Source of the DNA: Stercorarius parasiticus
Taxonomy: Eukaryota; Chordata; Aves; Charadriiformes; Stercorariidae
Assembly: GCA_013396915.1 (NCBI GenBank)
Contig: VWZL01002051.1
Coordinates: 62,001 to 126,000, forward strand
Direction: 5' to 3'
DNA: 64,000 nucleotides
Shown in pieces: positions 30,148 through 42,286 of the stretch; position 1 is the stretch's first letter, and each line of letters begins with the position of its first letter. The translations under genes and the position numbers were made by a program. The notes beneath the pieces were generated by a model that saw only the letters and a list, made by a program, of their open reading frames with translations, ran no database searches and was not told where the DNA came from.

Positions 30148-33100
30148 AAACTCTTTCACAAGTCCTAGAAAAAATGGTTCGCAGGGGAAGAAAGAGTGTT
30201 AAGTCTGAAAAGACTGACAAAGACTGTAATTTTTCTCCTGTGAGATAATGGTTTGAAGCCAGCAGCAGATAAAAGATTGCCATAAGAATGGCTTAATTCC
30301 CCATCTTGTAAAAGGATTAGATAATTCAGTCTCTTTATGGATTCCTTACTCTGGGAAATATATTTCCACTTCTGGTTCTCCTCAGAAATAGCTGCAGAGT
30401 GTACTTATTTAAATGCACAAAGACCTGCATTCAGACATTTTGAAAAGGCAAACAGCACACAGAAAAAGATTATTTTGCAGGCTGTGTCAATGTGTAAGTT
30501 TTGCTCAGCAAGTGGATATTCTAGTTTTACCAACTGCAAACATTATGGCTGTGAATTACGTATTGGTGACATGGAAACTTTCCACAAAAATCTCCAAAAG
30601 TGACTGGAGAATAGTGCTTTTAATTTGCAGAAAGAAAATGGACTTGAACCAAAATCTATTTTTAACTACAGTTTTTATAAATTTTCAAATCATTTGCTGT
30701 TTTTTATTGTGCAAGCACTGAGAAATAGTGTTCTTAAGAAAGTGAGTGCAAAAGTAAGAAGCAGACTGTGATCTGAATAGTATCAGTGAAAATGGAGGTA
30801 TTTTAGATTAACCGTACCTTAGATCAGGATGAAACTCAAATAATGCAAATGCTGTATATCTCACATAAATAGAAGTGATGGTAGTAACAACATACTCGTG
30901 CCTGAGAGCTTTGCACCACTTCTTTAAAACGGATTTAAAGGAATTATAAATCTCTGTTGGGGAGCATGCTGAATATGTCACTAATTTTATATTTCTACAT
31001 CTTATTCAGAAATTTTGTAAGCGGCTGTATTTATCCATGTAGCCTTACGGTTTAATTTCGGAAATGTCTGCCTTCCTGGATAATGTTCGGCAGGATAATC
31101 CAATAGTCCTCATGCTTCATTTCTCTTCAATGCAGATGCTTCCTGTATTTTAGTCCATGGTGACAACAGAAGCTGTGGCACTGATTTTTTTAATATAACA
31201 AGGTGACATGCTGCAGAGCTTTCCCATTATTACTTCAGAACCAAGAGGTGCCAGGCACTCTCATTACTCACTGAATTCACAGTCCTCTGTTGTTTGTCCC
31301 CATAGATGTAAGACATTTTTTTTCTATAGTTTATTGATCTGAAATTTGTATAAACTTCTTTTAAAACCTAATCTTCATTTAGAAGCTAGAGTACGTTGCT
31401 GAAGCAGAAGTAGAGTTTTACCAGCAAAAGAGTACTTTTGCCTGTATATTGTTTAATAATACTTATTTAGTATAATTTTACCGTTATATTAACTGACATA
31501 GTCTATACTGGAAAACTGACATCTTTTTGTCTCTGTACCTGTGAATACACTAAGAATTTTTCTGGCACAATTTTAACATTTTTATTTTTGTAAAAGACAT
31601 TCGTAGAACAAATGGAATAGGTCAGAATTTCCTGGCTTTATATTTGGGTGCTGGAGAAGCTTTGGATTTTACACCAGTATACAGGAGTGCAGGACTTGTG
31701 GAGAGAGTAAGTCAAGGTACATGAGATCAGAACTTGGATCAGTATGTTTGAGAACAAAGAATGAAATAAGCTCACCGTAATATAGGCAAGTCAGGACAAA
31801 CGATTATAAAGCTTGGAATACTGTTACTGGTGTGGTAATGAGGTTGCTAGGGAAAGGTGCAAGAAAACATTCAATGTAACCTAAAAGCATGTGGGGGCTT
31901 TCAGGACTTTTGTTGTCTGATCTCTGTTGCTATAACTTCACTAGAGTTATGTATTTGTTCTAGGGAAATTATAATTCCGTATTATAGTGATATCAGAGAG
32001 AGATGTTAGCTGTAGGTCTAATGTTTTAAATTACAGAAAGGAAGCAGATGATTTGAAAGGAAAAAAGAAAAAAAAGGAAGGCCAGTAAGTCAAATTTATC
32101 CTCCCCTCATCTCTGACTGAAATTCCCTTTGGTTGCCAAAAAACCATCATCATGTTATATTTTTAATAAGTTTATTTTGTTAATAACTTAATGATATTCA
32201 TTAATCTTACAAAAATGTATATTACATTTTTGATCCAAATTAATAACTACTTCATAAAGAAAATAACTGTAAATCACTCAAGTATTTGTCAGGATCTTTT
32301 CAAGAGTTAACCTACTTTGAAATAATTTCAGAAAAATTGGTGATTCAACAAGCCAAAATCTCCTTAATTAAGATTCTTATACAAACATGAGACTATCTCT
32401 GTTTTTTCAGAGTTGAGAACTTTTCTTTGCAGTTGTAGCCTTGAAAATGTACACTGATCTTGGGCGAACATGAAAACAGCTTTACTGCTCTTTTTACTGA
32501 AAGATTTAAAGATTCTTTGCTGAACTTTCCCCTAATCCTCACCGTGTTTACCTAAAAGAAGTGAGCTGAGTCTTCAGCAAAGCAGATCAGGAATTTTCCA
32601 ATGAAATGTGTGTTCTTCAGGAAATAATGATTCACAGAAACCAAAACATTTTACAGAAATTATCCAGATTCAACAAAATTTAGCTGACACGGGGCAGAAC
32701 AGAGAGAATGGCCGTGGCTGCAATTCTCAGACATGTAATTTCCCACTTCCTCCTCGGGGAGTGCCCTTTACTGTCTTGGGGCCCCTGGAGGAATTTTTCT
32801 TTATTGCTAAAAAGCCAACAGAAGCATTTGTATTGTCTTGAAATAACGTTTTCAGGATTTCTTCTCAAGTGGAATTTCGAAGTTTCTGTTGTTGTTCACC
32901 TCTGGGGAACATCAGAATTTGAACAAATTTATACAGCTCTGGTTTGCTATGTTTAAAAAGAAAAAGAAGTCCTACAGTCATGTACCAGAATTTGAAGGCC
33001 AGCCACGTACACAGTAATTATCTAACTCTTGCCTGTAGCTGTTTACTTGGGATTAAAGGAGAGTTTGTCCAAAAATGTTAACCCTTCTTCTGTTCGTGGT

Positions 33101-34652
33101 TTTCGGCTCATTTTTGGAATGAATAAAATTTGGTTATTTGAGTTGTGACATGTTTCTGGTAGACTGTGTCAGAATATTATTAATCTAAATATAATCAAAA
33201 TTCCTCTGTCTGTGAGTGAACAATCACCCTCCTCTGAAGGTGAATCTCCTCTCCTGTTTAGTATTTGATTTGACACAAAAATTTCTTAAAGTGCAACCTC
33301 TGCTACACACGAGAAGAAAGCATACTAGTAGTCTACACAAAGAACAAGTACTAAAGTTCACCAGTGAACTTTATTTTTTTGATAATATTCCGCTATAAGT
33401 TTAATTTCATTTACTACTAATTTTAAGAATATCATAGGACAACAGTGTTGACACAGAGGACAATCATAGTGCATGTCTACATTTAGTGCACCGGAGGAGT
33501 TCTTAGGTAGGAATTTGTCCTGCATCTGTACTTGCAGTCATGTACATACTCAAGTATAGACATACCCATAGTTGCCCTCAAAGCAGGACTTTGTTTTATC
33601 TCTTAAAAATCCACTTTGCTGAAGCCTTAATGTTTCCACAAATTTCAAATCTGAAAATACATGCCAACTTTAAATTGTGGAGAAAAAAACCCCAACAACT
33701 ATTTTAATTCAGCTTCCTCAACTGTTCCCTGTTATTTTTTCCTCAGGATTTAGTTTAATTCCAGTGTCCTATTGTCAAGAAACTCTGCAGCTGCATGAAA
33801 GCTACTGCATTGTTTTAGGGGTGGTACAAGTGGAGAAATCACATCTCCTCTAGCATTACTCTCTCTTTCCATCCCCACTATATCCACACTTTATTAGGTA
33901 CCCATTATAATTAGCCATTTTAGAATGCTGTTAGATGGATTTTGGATTCATATAAGGAATTGTATTGTAGGATCATCTTGTCTCTTTCTTTCAGCTTCTA
34001 AGTGAGGTCATAAATCTGTCATCTTTCTAAAGCAACAATTGTCATAATGTCAAGAAGCTGTCCTCTTAATAGCTCATGTAAATTGGGTATTGATGGGTAT
34101 CGGAGAGATTTGAAAACAAGACCACTAGTTCTGTCACACAAAAAGAATGGGGAAGTGTAATGACATGCTACGTAGCTGATTACAATAAAGAAGAGCAATA
34201 AACTCAACTGGACCTTGGATACTGTCAGCGTTTACTTTCTTGTCAAATAAGGCAAGTTTTGGGAAGGACCAACTTTCAGATAGTAGTGACAAGTTTCGCC
34301 ACACAGTCTGCTTAAGTAATATCACTTCGATTAGAAGAAAAGACCACTAGGAAATATGTCCTAGTGAACTGTGTTTGAAAAAGTAAATGTCATTTCAAAG
34401 ATTTGCATATTGCAGAGAACAGATCTTCCTTAGGTAAGGGTTCTTTCTTGTGTCTACTTCTATATACCTGTAATTACATAAAATTATGTAGATAGCTCCA
34501 ACTGTGGTATTTTTGGCATAATTAAGTAGCATGTATTATAGTATCAAAGGACTTACTGGTAAATTCCAGAAACTAAAAGGGAAATACTCTTAGTTTTTCA
34601 GAGTCATCTAATGGGGAATATGTTGCTGCTATGGAAAATTCGTTGTTGACTT

Positions 34653-34668
34653 AAAAAAAAAAAAAAAA
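34653..34668 (+). repeat. Poly-A run (16 A)
   Basis: An uninterrupted run of 16 A. No retrocopy body was recognised directly upstream, so it is treated as a simple homopolymer rather than the tail of a processed pseudogene. Confidence 0.85.
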
Positions 34669-37600
34669 GCCTTACAGCATGCATTCATTCATACTACTTA
34701 TTCATTCCTTCTTTAGTACTAACAGAATACTCTCTGCTTTATGCAAATACATGGAAGAATCTGACTCTATAATCTGATTCAAATAGACAGTACAATCTAG
34801 AAACAAACAATATGATGGATGATAGTTCAAGCTCAAAGCAAAGCTGATCTTGCAGAATGACTGCTCATGCTGTGCCAATTTATTTCCAGCTGCTAAGTAT
34901 TGCTAGACGAAAGATCAAGATGCACTCGGTTTTTTCTCCTGCTAGTAATGATTGGATTGCCACAGGGATGTTATTCTGGCTTTGAAAACAGGGTGGGAGG
35001 ATGAGGAGGTTGCTGTGAAGGGAAATAAAGTTAGTCCATGAGGCATTTCCTCATTAAGTTGTACCATCAGAAATGCTCAAGAGTCTTTCTTTGAGTGCTA
35101 GAATGTGTCTTTCTGAAAGGTCAGGCGCAAGAGAAGCTTGAGACTTTGTAGCACTTGATCATCTCTTCCAGCTGGACTCCACCAAACAGCCACTCAACAG
35201 GGCTCATCTACCAGGCAGGAAATGCAGATCTGTACTGAATCCATAGCCCACCTGCATGGTGTACAATGTCCCTGTCACTAAATTCATGTTACAGATACTT
35301 ACGTGCTGCATATTTAATCCCTGTAAAATTCCCCTGGAACATTCTGTCTTCTTGAAAATGGAAATAGGTTGAAACTTTTATGGCTGTTAGTCTGCTTTAT
35401 TTCACTTTTTTTTTTTTATTTCAACAAATTTAACTAGAGTAGGAGCTAGTATCTGATACTTCTCTAGGGTAGTGCCTCTTGCACTGCCTGCAGGATGAAA
35501 TCAATGTCAGTGAGTTGTTCTCCACTTCTGTAATTATAGGGATTTACAAGTGTTTCATTAAGACTGTCGGTAATTGTGATACCAGAGAACAATGTGTTCT
35601 GAGGTGTTGTTGGGCACTCAAAACTGCCAGTGAAATATTGAAAAATTCAAAAAGAGCTTGTCATATTAGTCAGAATGGAGTTTTATGTAGGTTATTTCAC
35701 ACAGCCTCATTGGTGAGAGGTTATGCAACGTAAATCATGGAGTTAACCATTTTCATTTCAGTTTAGCAACGGGGATTCAAATTATAGTTTCATCTTAGTA
35801 TTTTTTCATTTGGTAAAATTGGTGACTTCTATTGAAATATCGAATTGTAATATCCTCATCTTGTTGACATGCCCTGTTCTCAAACAATCTATATTTTAAG
35901 AAAGAAAAATAACCTAAATGCTCGAGTTCAGCAATGCACTTAACTTAACCCAAGAGTAATCTATTTAGATAAATGTGTTACTGAATCAAAACTGCAACGT
36001 GTGTTTCATATTGCATTTGTGGATGCTGTAGTAATTTTGCATTTTTCTAGTGAAAATTTAAGATGGCTGAACTTTTAGACAAAGAAAAAAAAAAGCTTTT
36101 TTTTTTTTGTAGGTAGGTTACTGCTACTTCCAAATACTGCACCATCACTAATAGAATAATAAACATAGTAGATAAAGGCAACTTAACATGGAAAAAATAT
36201 AAAATCTTTGATAAGGTGATAAATCTTAAACGTTTGTAGAAAACATTGCTTTTTCAGATATCAAGTCAAGAGGAAATGTGCTCCTAATCTGAATCCTGAA
36301 GGAATCAACATGTTTTATTTTTGCTGACTTTAGTCACTGCCATTTCTAAGATGATACTGTGTGTGCTTATAGATTGTTCAGGAGTGTGAAAAGGCCTTTT
36401 CAAAGTAGTGGATGAAAAAAAAATAATCTATCATTTCAGTCTTGACTCTATTTTTCCTATTTGCTGTTTCCTTCCTCTGATGAGGCAACGTAGGATTTTA
36501 TTATGCTATGACTCATTCAAGGAATGTAGATGAAATCATTTTGTCCTCTTTTTGCATACTCTTATAGTATCATATTTTCTAAATCATACTGGCAGTACTA
36601 CTGTGTGTCACACACCCACAAGCTTGTTTGTAGTGGTAGACCCGGTATAATGCTGCTGCACCCATCCTGTAGAACTTACTCAGAATGTCTTTGGTCCTGA
36701 AGTCCTTGGCAGTTTTCTTGGACCAAGTCCTACAGAATGTGTTTTTGGGTCAAAGGAAATTGAAATATTTGCCTGGAGGCTGTTTGCCTTTGTAGCTCTT
36801 GAAGCTCCAACATGCAGCTGATTGAATGTAACTGAAACGATGGCCTCTAAGCAAGACATCACACTACACTATAAACAGAGCTATACAGAAAAAAATGTTT
36901 GCTACCAGGTATCAAGTTCAGACTCCCATTAAAATAATTAATAGCTGAAATAATGTTTTAATTAATAACTGAAACAGTCCATAAAGTATTAGTAAGATGG
37001 TATTTTGGGGTAACTTGGTTCATTTTTTGTTTTTGTCTTTGTTTTTTTTTTAAGAGTACACAGTGAAAATAACAGCTAAGATTTTCAAAGCTAGCCACCA
37101 GTTTGGAAAAGCTCAACTCTTTTTAGATAGCTTTGCAAACAAGGATGTGACTCTAATATACGTCGCTCTTTTTATAATCACCTTTCCCAAAGCTGTGGAT
37201 TAGAAGTTCTAACGTAACATTTACCTTTTTTTGCTGAAGGAATTTCTATCTGGTATCTGGCAATAAAGAGTCAAGTCTACCTTGGAGTTTACGCTTCTGT
37301 GTACACTAGTCTGCAAGAAAAAGACTTGGAAATTAAAATGCTTTTGTACTACCAGGGACCAGATAAGTGGATCTCATAGCTTAGTCCTTCCAACGTTAAT
37401 GATGCTTGCAGCGTTGTACAAGACCCTTTTCTTGGAAGACATTCAGCAAAAATGAACTAGGGAAGAAAGTAGCATAAGCAAGGACAGATTAGAAAATACA
37501 TCTCTGATTGTATAATGAGCTTCTGAAGCATTCAGAAGCTTTTCTAGATGTATGCTTCTTTCTAGTCTATTGCTTAAGAATTTTTAAGTGTTTTCATTTT

Positions 37601-39483
37601 ACTGTGGAGGTGTCATGAATAATATTCCTATTGAAGAAGAAATCAGAATAGTCCAAGTAACAATTCTTTCGGCGTGCAGTAGTGTTTGTGACTCTCTTTG
37701 TTGCTCGAATCACATGAGAATGTATTCCAATACGAATCCACATGTAAGAAATACATAAATAAGTTGAAAATTGGATGTGAAAATGGGGTCCAGGTATGTC
37801 AAACATCTTATTCACCCATCCACCCACTCAGTTCACCCAGCCATTTCCTCCTGCAAAGGGAAATCATATGAAGTGGCTTTTTTGACCAGATACATTGAAA
37901 AGATGGTTAGACAGTTTTCTGCATATTTTTCATGAGGCAATGGGCTACTTAAATATGTGTAATTTCTAGAATAAGTTGAGAATAATTTCAGTTATTCATG
38001 TATGGTTTGGATTTATGAAAACTCAGAATGGGAATGTATTATAAAGTCTTGAAAATTCTGATGGGATAAAAGAAGCAGCTCCCAATTCTAGAGATATTTT
38101 TTTAAGGACTGCAATATAAGCAGAGAAGGTGGGTGTAATTTTCCTTTTAATTAAACACAAATAAACTATCAACATGGCTGCAGTGAATAGTACATCACTT
38201 CTGGTTCCTGCGATTCCATGAATATCCTTATAAGCTTGAATACGTGCTTGCAGTAAACATGCATACATACGTAACAAAGGAGGACAGGTCAATTTTAATG
38301 CAAAAGAAAATGATTTTTGAGATCTTCCTATTCACGTGGTTATTCCATTTGCAATTTGTTTTCTCCCAATTTGAATATCTGTATGATAATGGTACAAAGT
38401 TATTTGCTTCTGTTTGACTGTCATCTTTAGAAGAGCCTGTTTGACAAGCGAGGCTTTTAAAGAATTAGTAACTAGAGCATTACAAACCAGGTATAGAGCT
38501 ATAAACAATTCACAGAAGTCATTTTCAAAATTAGGTTTACAGCTTCTAAGTTTTACACTTTTGTTGCCTTGAGGAGTTTTGTGTTCTATGGAACTGACTT
38601 CTCCGGTAAGAGTCATTATGAATTTACATTGAGCTTTCCCTCATAAATAAACTGTCCCAGGGGCAATAAAAGGAGACCAAGTAATTGTGTGTGTGGAGGG
38701 AATGGTTTTGAGAAGGTACAAATAAATAGATGACTTAAGATTCAAATGTAGTGGATAACTGTGAGAGTCATAAAATGTGAAATTCAGATAGGGTAGATAA
38801 TGGGGCATCTGCTTGGTTTCAAAGGTTAATTCAAAGTTTAATGTAAAGCGACTGCAGAGAGTGAGAATACAGAACGAAAGAAACTTTTTTTTAAGAGATA
38901 AATTATTTTTTTTCCCCCAAGGTTTTACTTCAATGCATTTTTATGATTCCTGGGCTTTGCAAAATTGAATTGCATTTTTCTTACTCTTTTCATGTCTGAA
39001 TAAATTCAAAGGAAGATAACCTGTATGTAAATGGCAGCTATATTGTGTTAAGAGATGCAAACCATTTCTTCAGAGCAGAATCTGTACTCAGGATTCATTA
39101 GAGCCTGAAGAAGGATGGTGGGACTCCTAGGATGCTCATTTAAAAGAACAGATACAAGGACTATTTTTGTAAATCGCTGTCAAGGCATTGCAGTCAGCTG
39201 ATACAGGGGGAAAGCCTGAAGGTGAAGCCTGCTGTAATTGCTATATTTTTCTTTTAAAAAGTACCAAAGGAGGAGAAAATATTCTTGCATGTATTTCCCT
39301 GTGGTGGGTTAACCTGGACTGAGGGCTAGCCCCCAACCCAGCTGCTTGCTCACTCACTGCCCTCAGCAGGATGAGGGGAGAAAATAGGATGAAAAAGCTT
39401 GTGGGTCGAGATAAAGACAGGGAAATTGCTTGCCAGTAACTGTCGTGGGCAAAACAGGCTTGACTTGGGGAAAATTAGTTTAA

Positions 39484-39489
39484 TTTATT
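39484..39489 (-). promoter_or_regulatory. LTR polyadenylation signal AATAAA (minus strand)
   Basis: TTTATT on the + strand reads AATAAA on the minus strand. It lies about 185 bases before the minus-strand end of the LTR, where an R-region polyadenylation signal is expected. Being antisense, it should not terminate the host transcript. Confidence 0.5.
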
Positions 39490-39573
39490 GCCAATTGAAA
39501 TAGTTTTCAGTAATGAGAAACAAAAAGACAAATAGTAGACCCATACCTTTCCTCCTCCCTTTCCCAGGCCCAA

Positions 39574-40803
39574 TTAGACATCCACAATTCCATGGGCTCC
39601 AATGGGATGCACCCGAGAGTGCTGAGGGAGCTGGTGGAAGTCATTGCCGGGCCGCTCTCCATCATCTTTGAAAGGTCCTGGAGAACAGGCGTGGTGCCTG
39701 AGGACTGGAGGAAAGCCAGTGTCGCTCCAGTCTTAAAAAAAGGCAAGAAGGAGGAGCCAGGGAACTACAGGCCGGTCAGCCTCACCTCCATCCCTGGAAA
39801 GATGATGGAACAGCTCGTTCTGGGCATCATCTCAAGGCATGTGGAGGAAAAGAAAGCTATCAGAAGTACTCAACATGGATTCACCAAGGGGAAATCATGT
39901 CTGACTAATTTGATAGCCTTCTACGATGGCATGACTGGATGGATAGATGAGGGGAGAGCAGTAGATGTGGTCTACCTTGACTTCAGCAAGGCGTTCGACA
40001 TGGTCTCCCACAGCATCCTCATAGGGAAGCTTAGGAAGAGTGGGTTAGATGAATGGACAGTAAGGTGGAGAGATAACTGGTTGCAAGACAGAGCTCAGAG
40101 GGTCGTGATTAGGGGCACAGAGTCTAGTTGGAGGTCAGTGACGAGTGGTGTTCCCCAGGGGTCAGTACTGGCTCCAGTCCTCTTCAATATGTTCATCGAT
40201 GACCTGGATGAAGGGATAGAGTGCACCCTCAGCAAGTTTGCTGTTGACACAAAGCTAGGGGGTGTGGCTGACACACCAGAAGGCTGTGCTGCCATAGAGA
40301 GAGACCTAGACAGGCTGGAGAGTTGGGCNNNNNNNNNNNNNNNNNNNNNNNNNNNNGGTGCAGCAAAGGGCTACGAAGATGATTAGGGGACTGGAGCACC
40401 TCTCTTATGAAGAAAGGCTGAGGGATTTGGGTCTTTTCAGTCTGGAGAAAAAGACGACTGAGGGGGGACCTTATCAACACTTATAAATCCTTAAAGGGTG
40501 GGTGTCAGGAGGATGGGGCCAGGCTCTTTTCAGTGGTGCTCAGCAACAGGACACGAGGTAATGGGCACAAACTTGAGCATAGGAAGTTCTACCTAAACAT
40601 GAGGAGGAACTTCTTTACTTTGAGGGTGGCAGAGCGCTGGAACAGGCTGCCCAGAGAGGTGGTGGAGTCTCCGTCTCTGGAGACATTCAAAACCCAGCTG
40701 GATGCGTTCCTGTGCAACCTGCTCTAAGGTGACCCTGCTCTGGCAGGGGGGTTGGACTAGATGATCTCCAGACATCCCTTCCAACCCTACGATTCTGTGA
40801 TTC
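39574..40803 (+). mobile_element. CR1 LINE, 5'-truncated, inserted inside the LTR
   Basis: This is a non-LTR retrotransposon copy in the same orientation as the host gene. The open part (39577-40328) encodes the middle of the reverse transcriptase: [44 protein letters not shown] and [15 protein letters not shown] are all visible. The catalytic FADD-type box reads FAVDTKL (codons 40238-40258), so the first active-site Asp is Val. After a 28-N gap (40329-40356) the sequence resumes in the C-terminal part of the CR1 ORF2 ([18 protein letters not shown] in another frame), has a frameshift near 40450, and continues through [18 protein letters not shown] to a stop at 40725-40727. A short 3' UTR ends in GATTCTGTGATTC. 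CR1 copies normally lack target-site duplications. The copy cannot encode an active enzyme. Confidence 0.95.
40329..40356. other. Assembly gap (28 N) inside CR1
   Basis: 28 undetermined bases. The CR1 sequence to the left stops just after the LDRLESW segment and resumes on the right at the QQRATKM segment. In full-length CR1 ORF2 those two places are roughly 110-120 codons apart, so either the gap is several hundred bases larger than shown or this copy carries an internal deletion at the gap. Confidence 0.95.
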
Positions 40804-41654
40804 ACTCCAGACTCCTGTCCCTGTCCCTTGATCGGGGAATGGGGGTGTCGGGGTCACTCCATAATGGCTCCTCTCTGCCCTTCCTTCCTTCTCACGCTTT
40901 TCACCTGCTCTGGCATGGGCTCTCCCCATGGGCTGCAATCCTTCAGGGAAAAAATCTGCTCCACTGTGGATTCTCCGTGGGCCTCAGTCCCTCCAGGACA
41001 TATACCCCTGCTCTGCTGTGGGTCCCCCATGGGCTGCAGTGGATATCAGCTCTGGCATGCTCCTCGCCATGGGCTGCAGGGGAGTATCTGCTCCTCTGAC
41101 CTTGCTGTTTCCCACCCTTTCTCTTCCCTGCTCTTCTGCCTGTGTGTCATTGTTTGCTCTTCCTTTTACTATGTTTTCTCCAAGGCACCACCATTCTGGC
41201 TGAGAGGCTCTGCTGTGTCCTGCTGTACGTCTCTTGGAGCTGGCACAGGGCAGCCTCGATCTCTCCCCACCGAGACCACCCCTGCAGCCCCCCCACTGCC
41301 AACACTTTGACGCAGACACCCAGTACAGTCCTGTTCAATTAAAATATCGTTGAATGTAGTGAAGCAAGGTTGCAGTTTCATATGCACATGATGCCACCAA
41401 AACCCCACTGTTGTTAAAATAAGTCTTACAAAAATACATATGCTAGGATTCAGTTTACTGTTTCTTAGAGGCTAGTTTTGGTTACTAGACAATCTGCGAT
41501 GATATGACTGAACCACGGATGCTGGCTTTTCAGCAAAACTACCCTTTTAATTAGGAAAATATGAGTAGAGTGTGTAATCAGAGATAACACTCTTCTGTGT
41601 CTTATCTATGGAATATGATTGCAAATGTTTTCATTCCATTTTTCCACAATTTAG

Positions 41655-41740
41655 ATTGCAAGGAGATAATTTGGCAGAAAGGCCAGAAGATGTCTCCATG
41701 GTATCTCAAACATCTGAGCCAGCAGTGTCAGACTCTGATG
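41655..41740 (+). CDS. C8orf34: C8orf34 (VEST-1) internal exon: LQGDNLAERPED block
   Basis: An 86-bp exon that enters in phase 2 and leaves in phase 1. The acceptor is ttccacaatttag and the donor is gtaagt, a near-perfect consensus. Joined to the previous exon it completes Arg and continues LQGDNLAERPEDVSMVSQ, then TSEPAVSDSD. The CARCARLQGDNL string formed across the splice junction matches the CSRCARLQGDNLEER segment I recall from human C8orf34. This is the strongest evidence that the two exons, 22 kb apart, belong to one transcript. Downstream of LQGDNL the peptide is acidic and Ser-rich and probably disordered. A stop-free read-through of the acceptor side exists (an ORF begins at 41597), but the frame change at 41655 relative to it supports splicing at the stated site. 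Confidence 0.92.
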
Positions 41741-42239
41741 GTAAGTTATATAAATATTTGCTGCTCATTTAAAAAAAACCCCAAACACTAACATCCTGAA
41801 TTTAAGAGTAGAGGTTATCTGTGTAAAAGAAGATTAAACACTTTCAGACTGGGCATTTGGACTCAGTCATTTACATGTCAAATCTGTTAGAAGAACCCCT
41901 AATGTGGTTTTTGTCACGGCCAGTCAGCACTCCACAGTAATTCCTAGGCATATTTTGGGAGCCTCTTTGGGCCAGGATTCATTCTTCGTAGACAGTTTAT
42001 ATATTAGCACACTATTTTGGATGTAAAATAGCTTAATAGCTACAATAGCTATTAACAGCATGGGCGGTTCATTGCCAGTTGGCCTGTATGCCAAAGAATG
42101 GTCTTTGAAATATTGAACTTAATACTACAAATGCATCCACAGGATTCAAATAATATACAGTAAAAATAAAAAGAGTTACAGAATTTCTCCCCTGTTTTTA
42201 AATTGAGTATCAGAGATACTTCTTTGATCTCTCCAAGCA

Positions 42240-42286
42240 CTAGAATCAAAATACAGTAAAAGACTAGAATCAAAATACAATAAAAA
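42240..42286. repeat. Two-copy tandem duplication (about 24 bp unit)
   Basis: The unit starting ctagaatcaaaataca occurs twice in direct succession with one or two differences. It is small and intronic. Confidence 0.85.

Larger units (their letters stand above)
39300..41327 (-). mobile_element. Retroviral-type solo LTR, split by a CR1 insertion
   Basis: The two outer parts, 39300-39573 and 40804-41327, together form an LTR-like unit of about 800 bp that begins TGTGGTGGGTTAACC and ends CCCAGTACA, so it has TG...CA termini. I recognise the general pattern (this start, a CTCGTGGGTCGAGATAA-like segment, an internal series of CCATGGGCTGCAG-type short repeats, and a ...CAGTACA end) as an LTR family common in bird genomes, probably ERVL-like. 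Reading the minus strand places a degenerate A/T-rich promoter-like stretch (near 41170), then the short repeats, then an AATAAA signal (complement of TTTATT at 39484-39489) in the expected LTR order, so the element is taken to be antisense to the gene. No gag, pol or env sequence is present, consistent with a solo LTR. A clear target-site duplication was not found; CCTGT occurs at 39298-39302 and 41330-41334 but does not fit the TG/CA ends. Confidence 0.75.
19524..41654 (+). other. C8orf34: 22.1-kb intron of C8orf34
   Basis: The intron runs from the GT donor at 19524 to the AG acceptor ending at 41654. Its first 19.8 kb are AT-rich unique sequence with simple repeats only: an A/C-rich tract near 23461, a G run near 27195, an AC microsatellite near 30121 and a poly-A run near 34653. 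The last 2 kb contain an LTR element interrupted by a CR1 LINE. Several ORFs of 80-142 codons exist, for example 27719-28147, but they follow T-rich composition and show no protein-like features. No second gene was recognised. Confidence 0.85.

Noticed and set aside
40761..41310. Several overlapping ORFs of 90-160 codons on both strands
   Set aside because: They lie over the GC-rich internal repeats of the LTR, where stops are rare in all frames. LTRs are non-coding.
39298..41334. CCTGT direct repeat as the LTR target-site duplication
   Set aside because: Using it would move the LTR ends off the TG/CA termini. A five-base match is easily chance.
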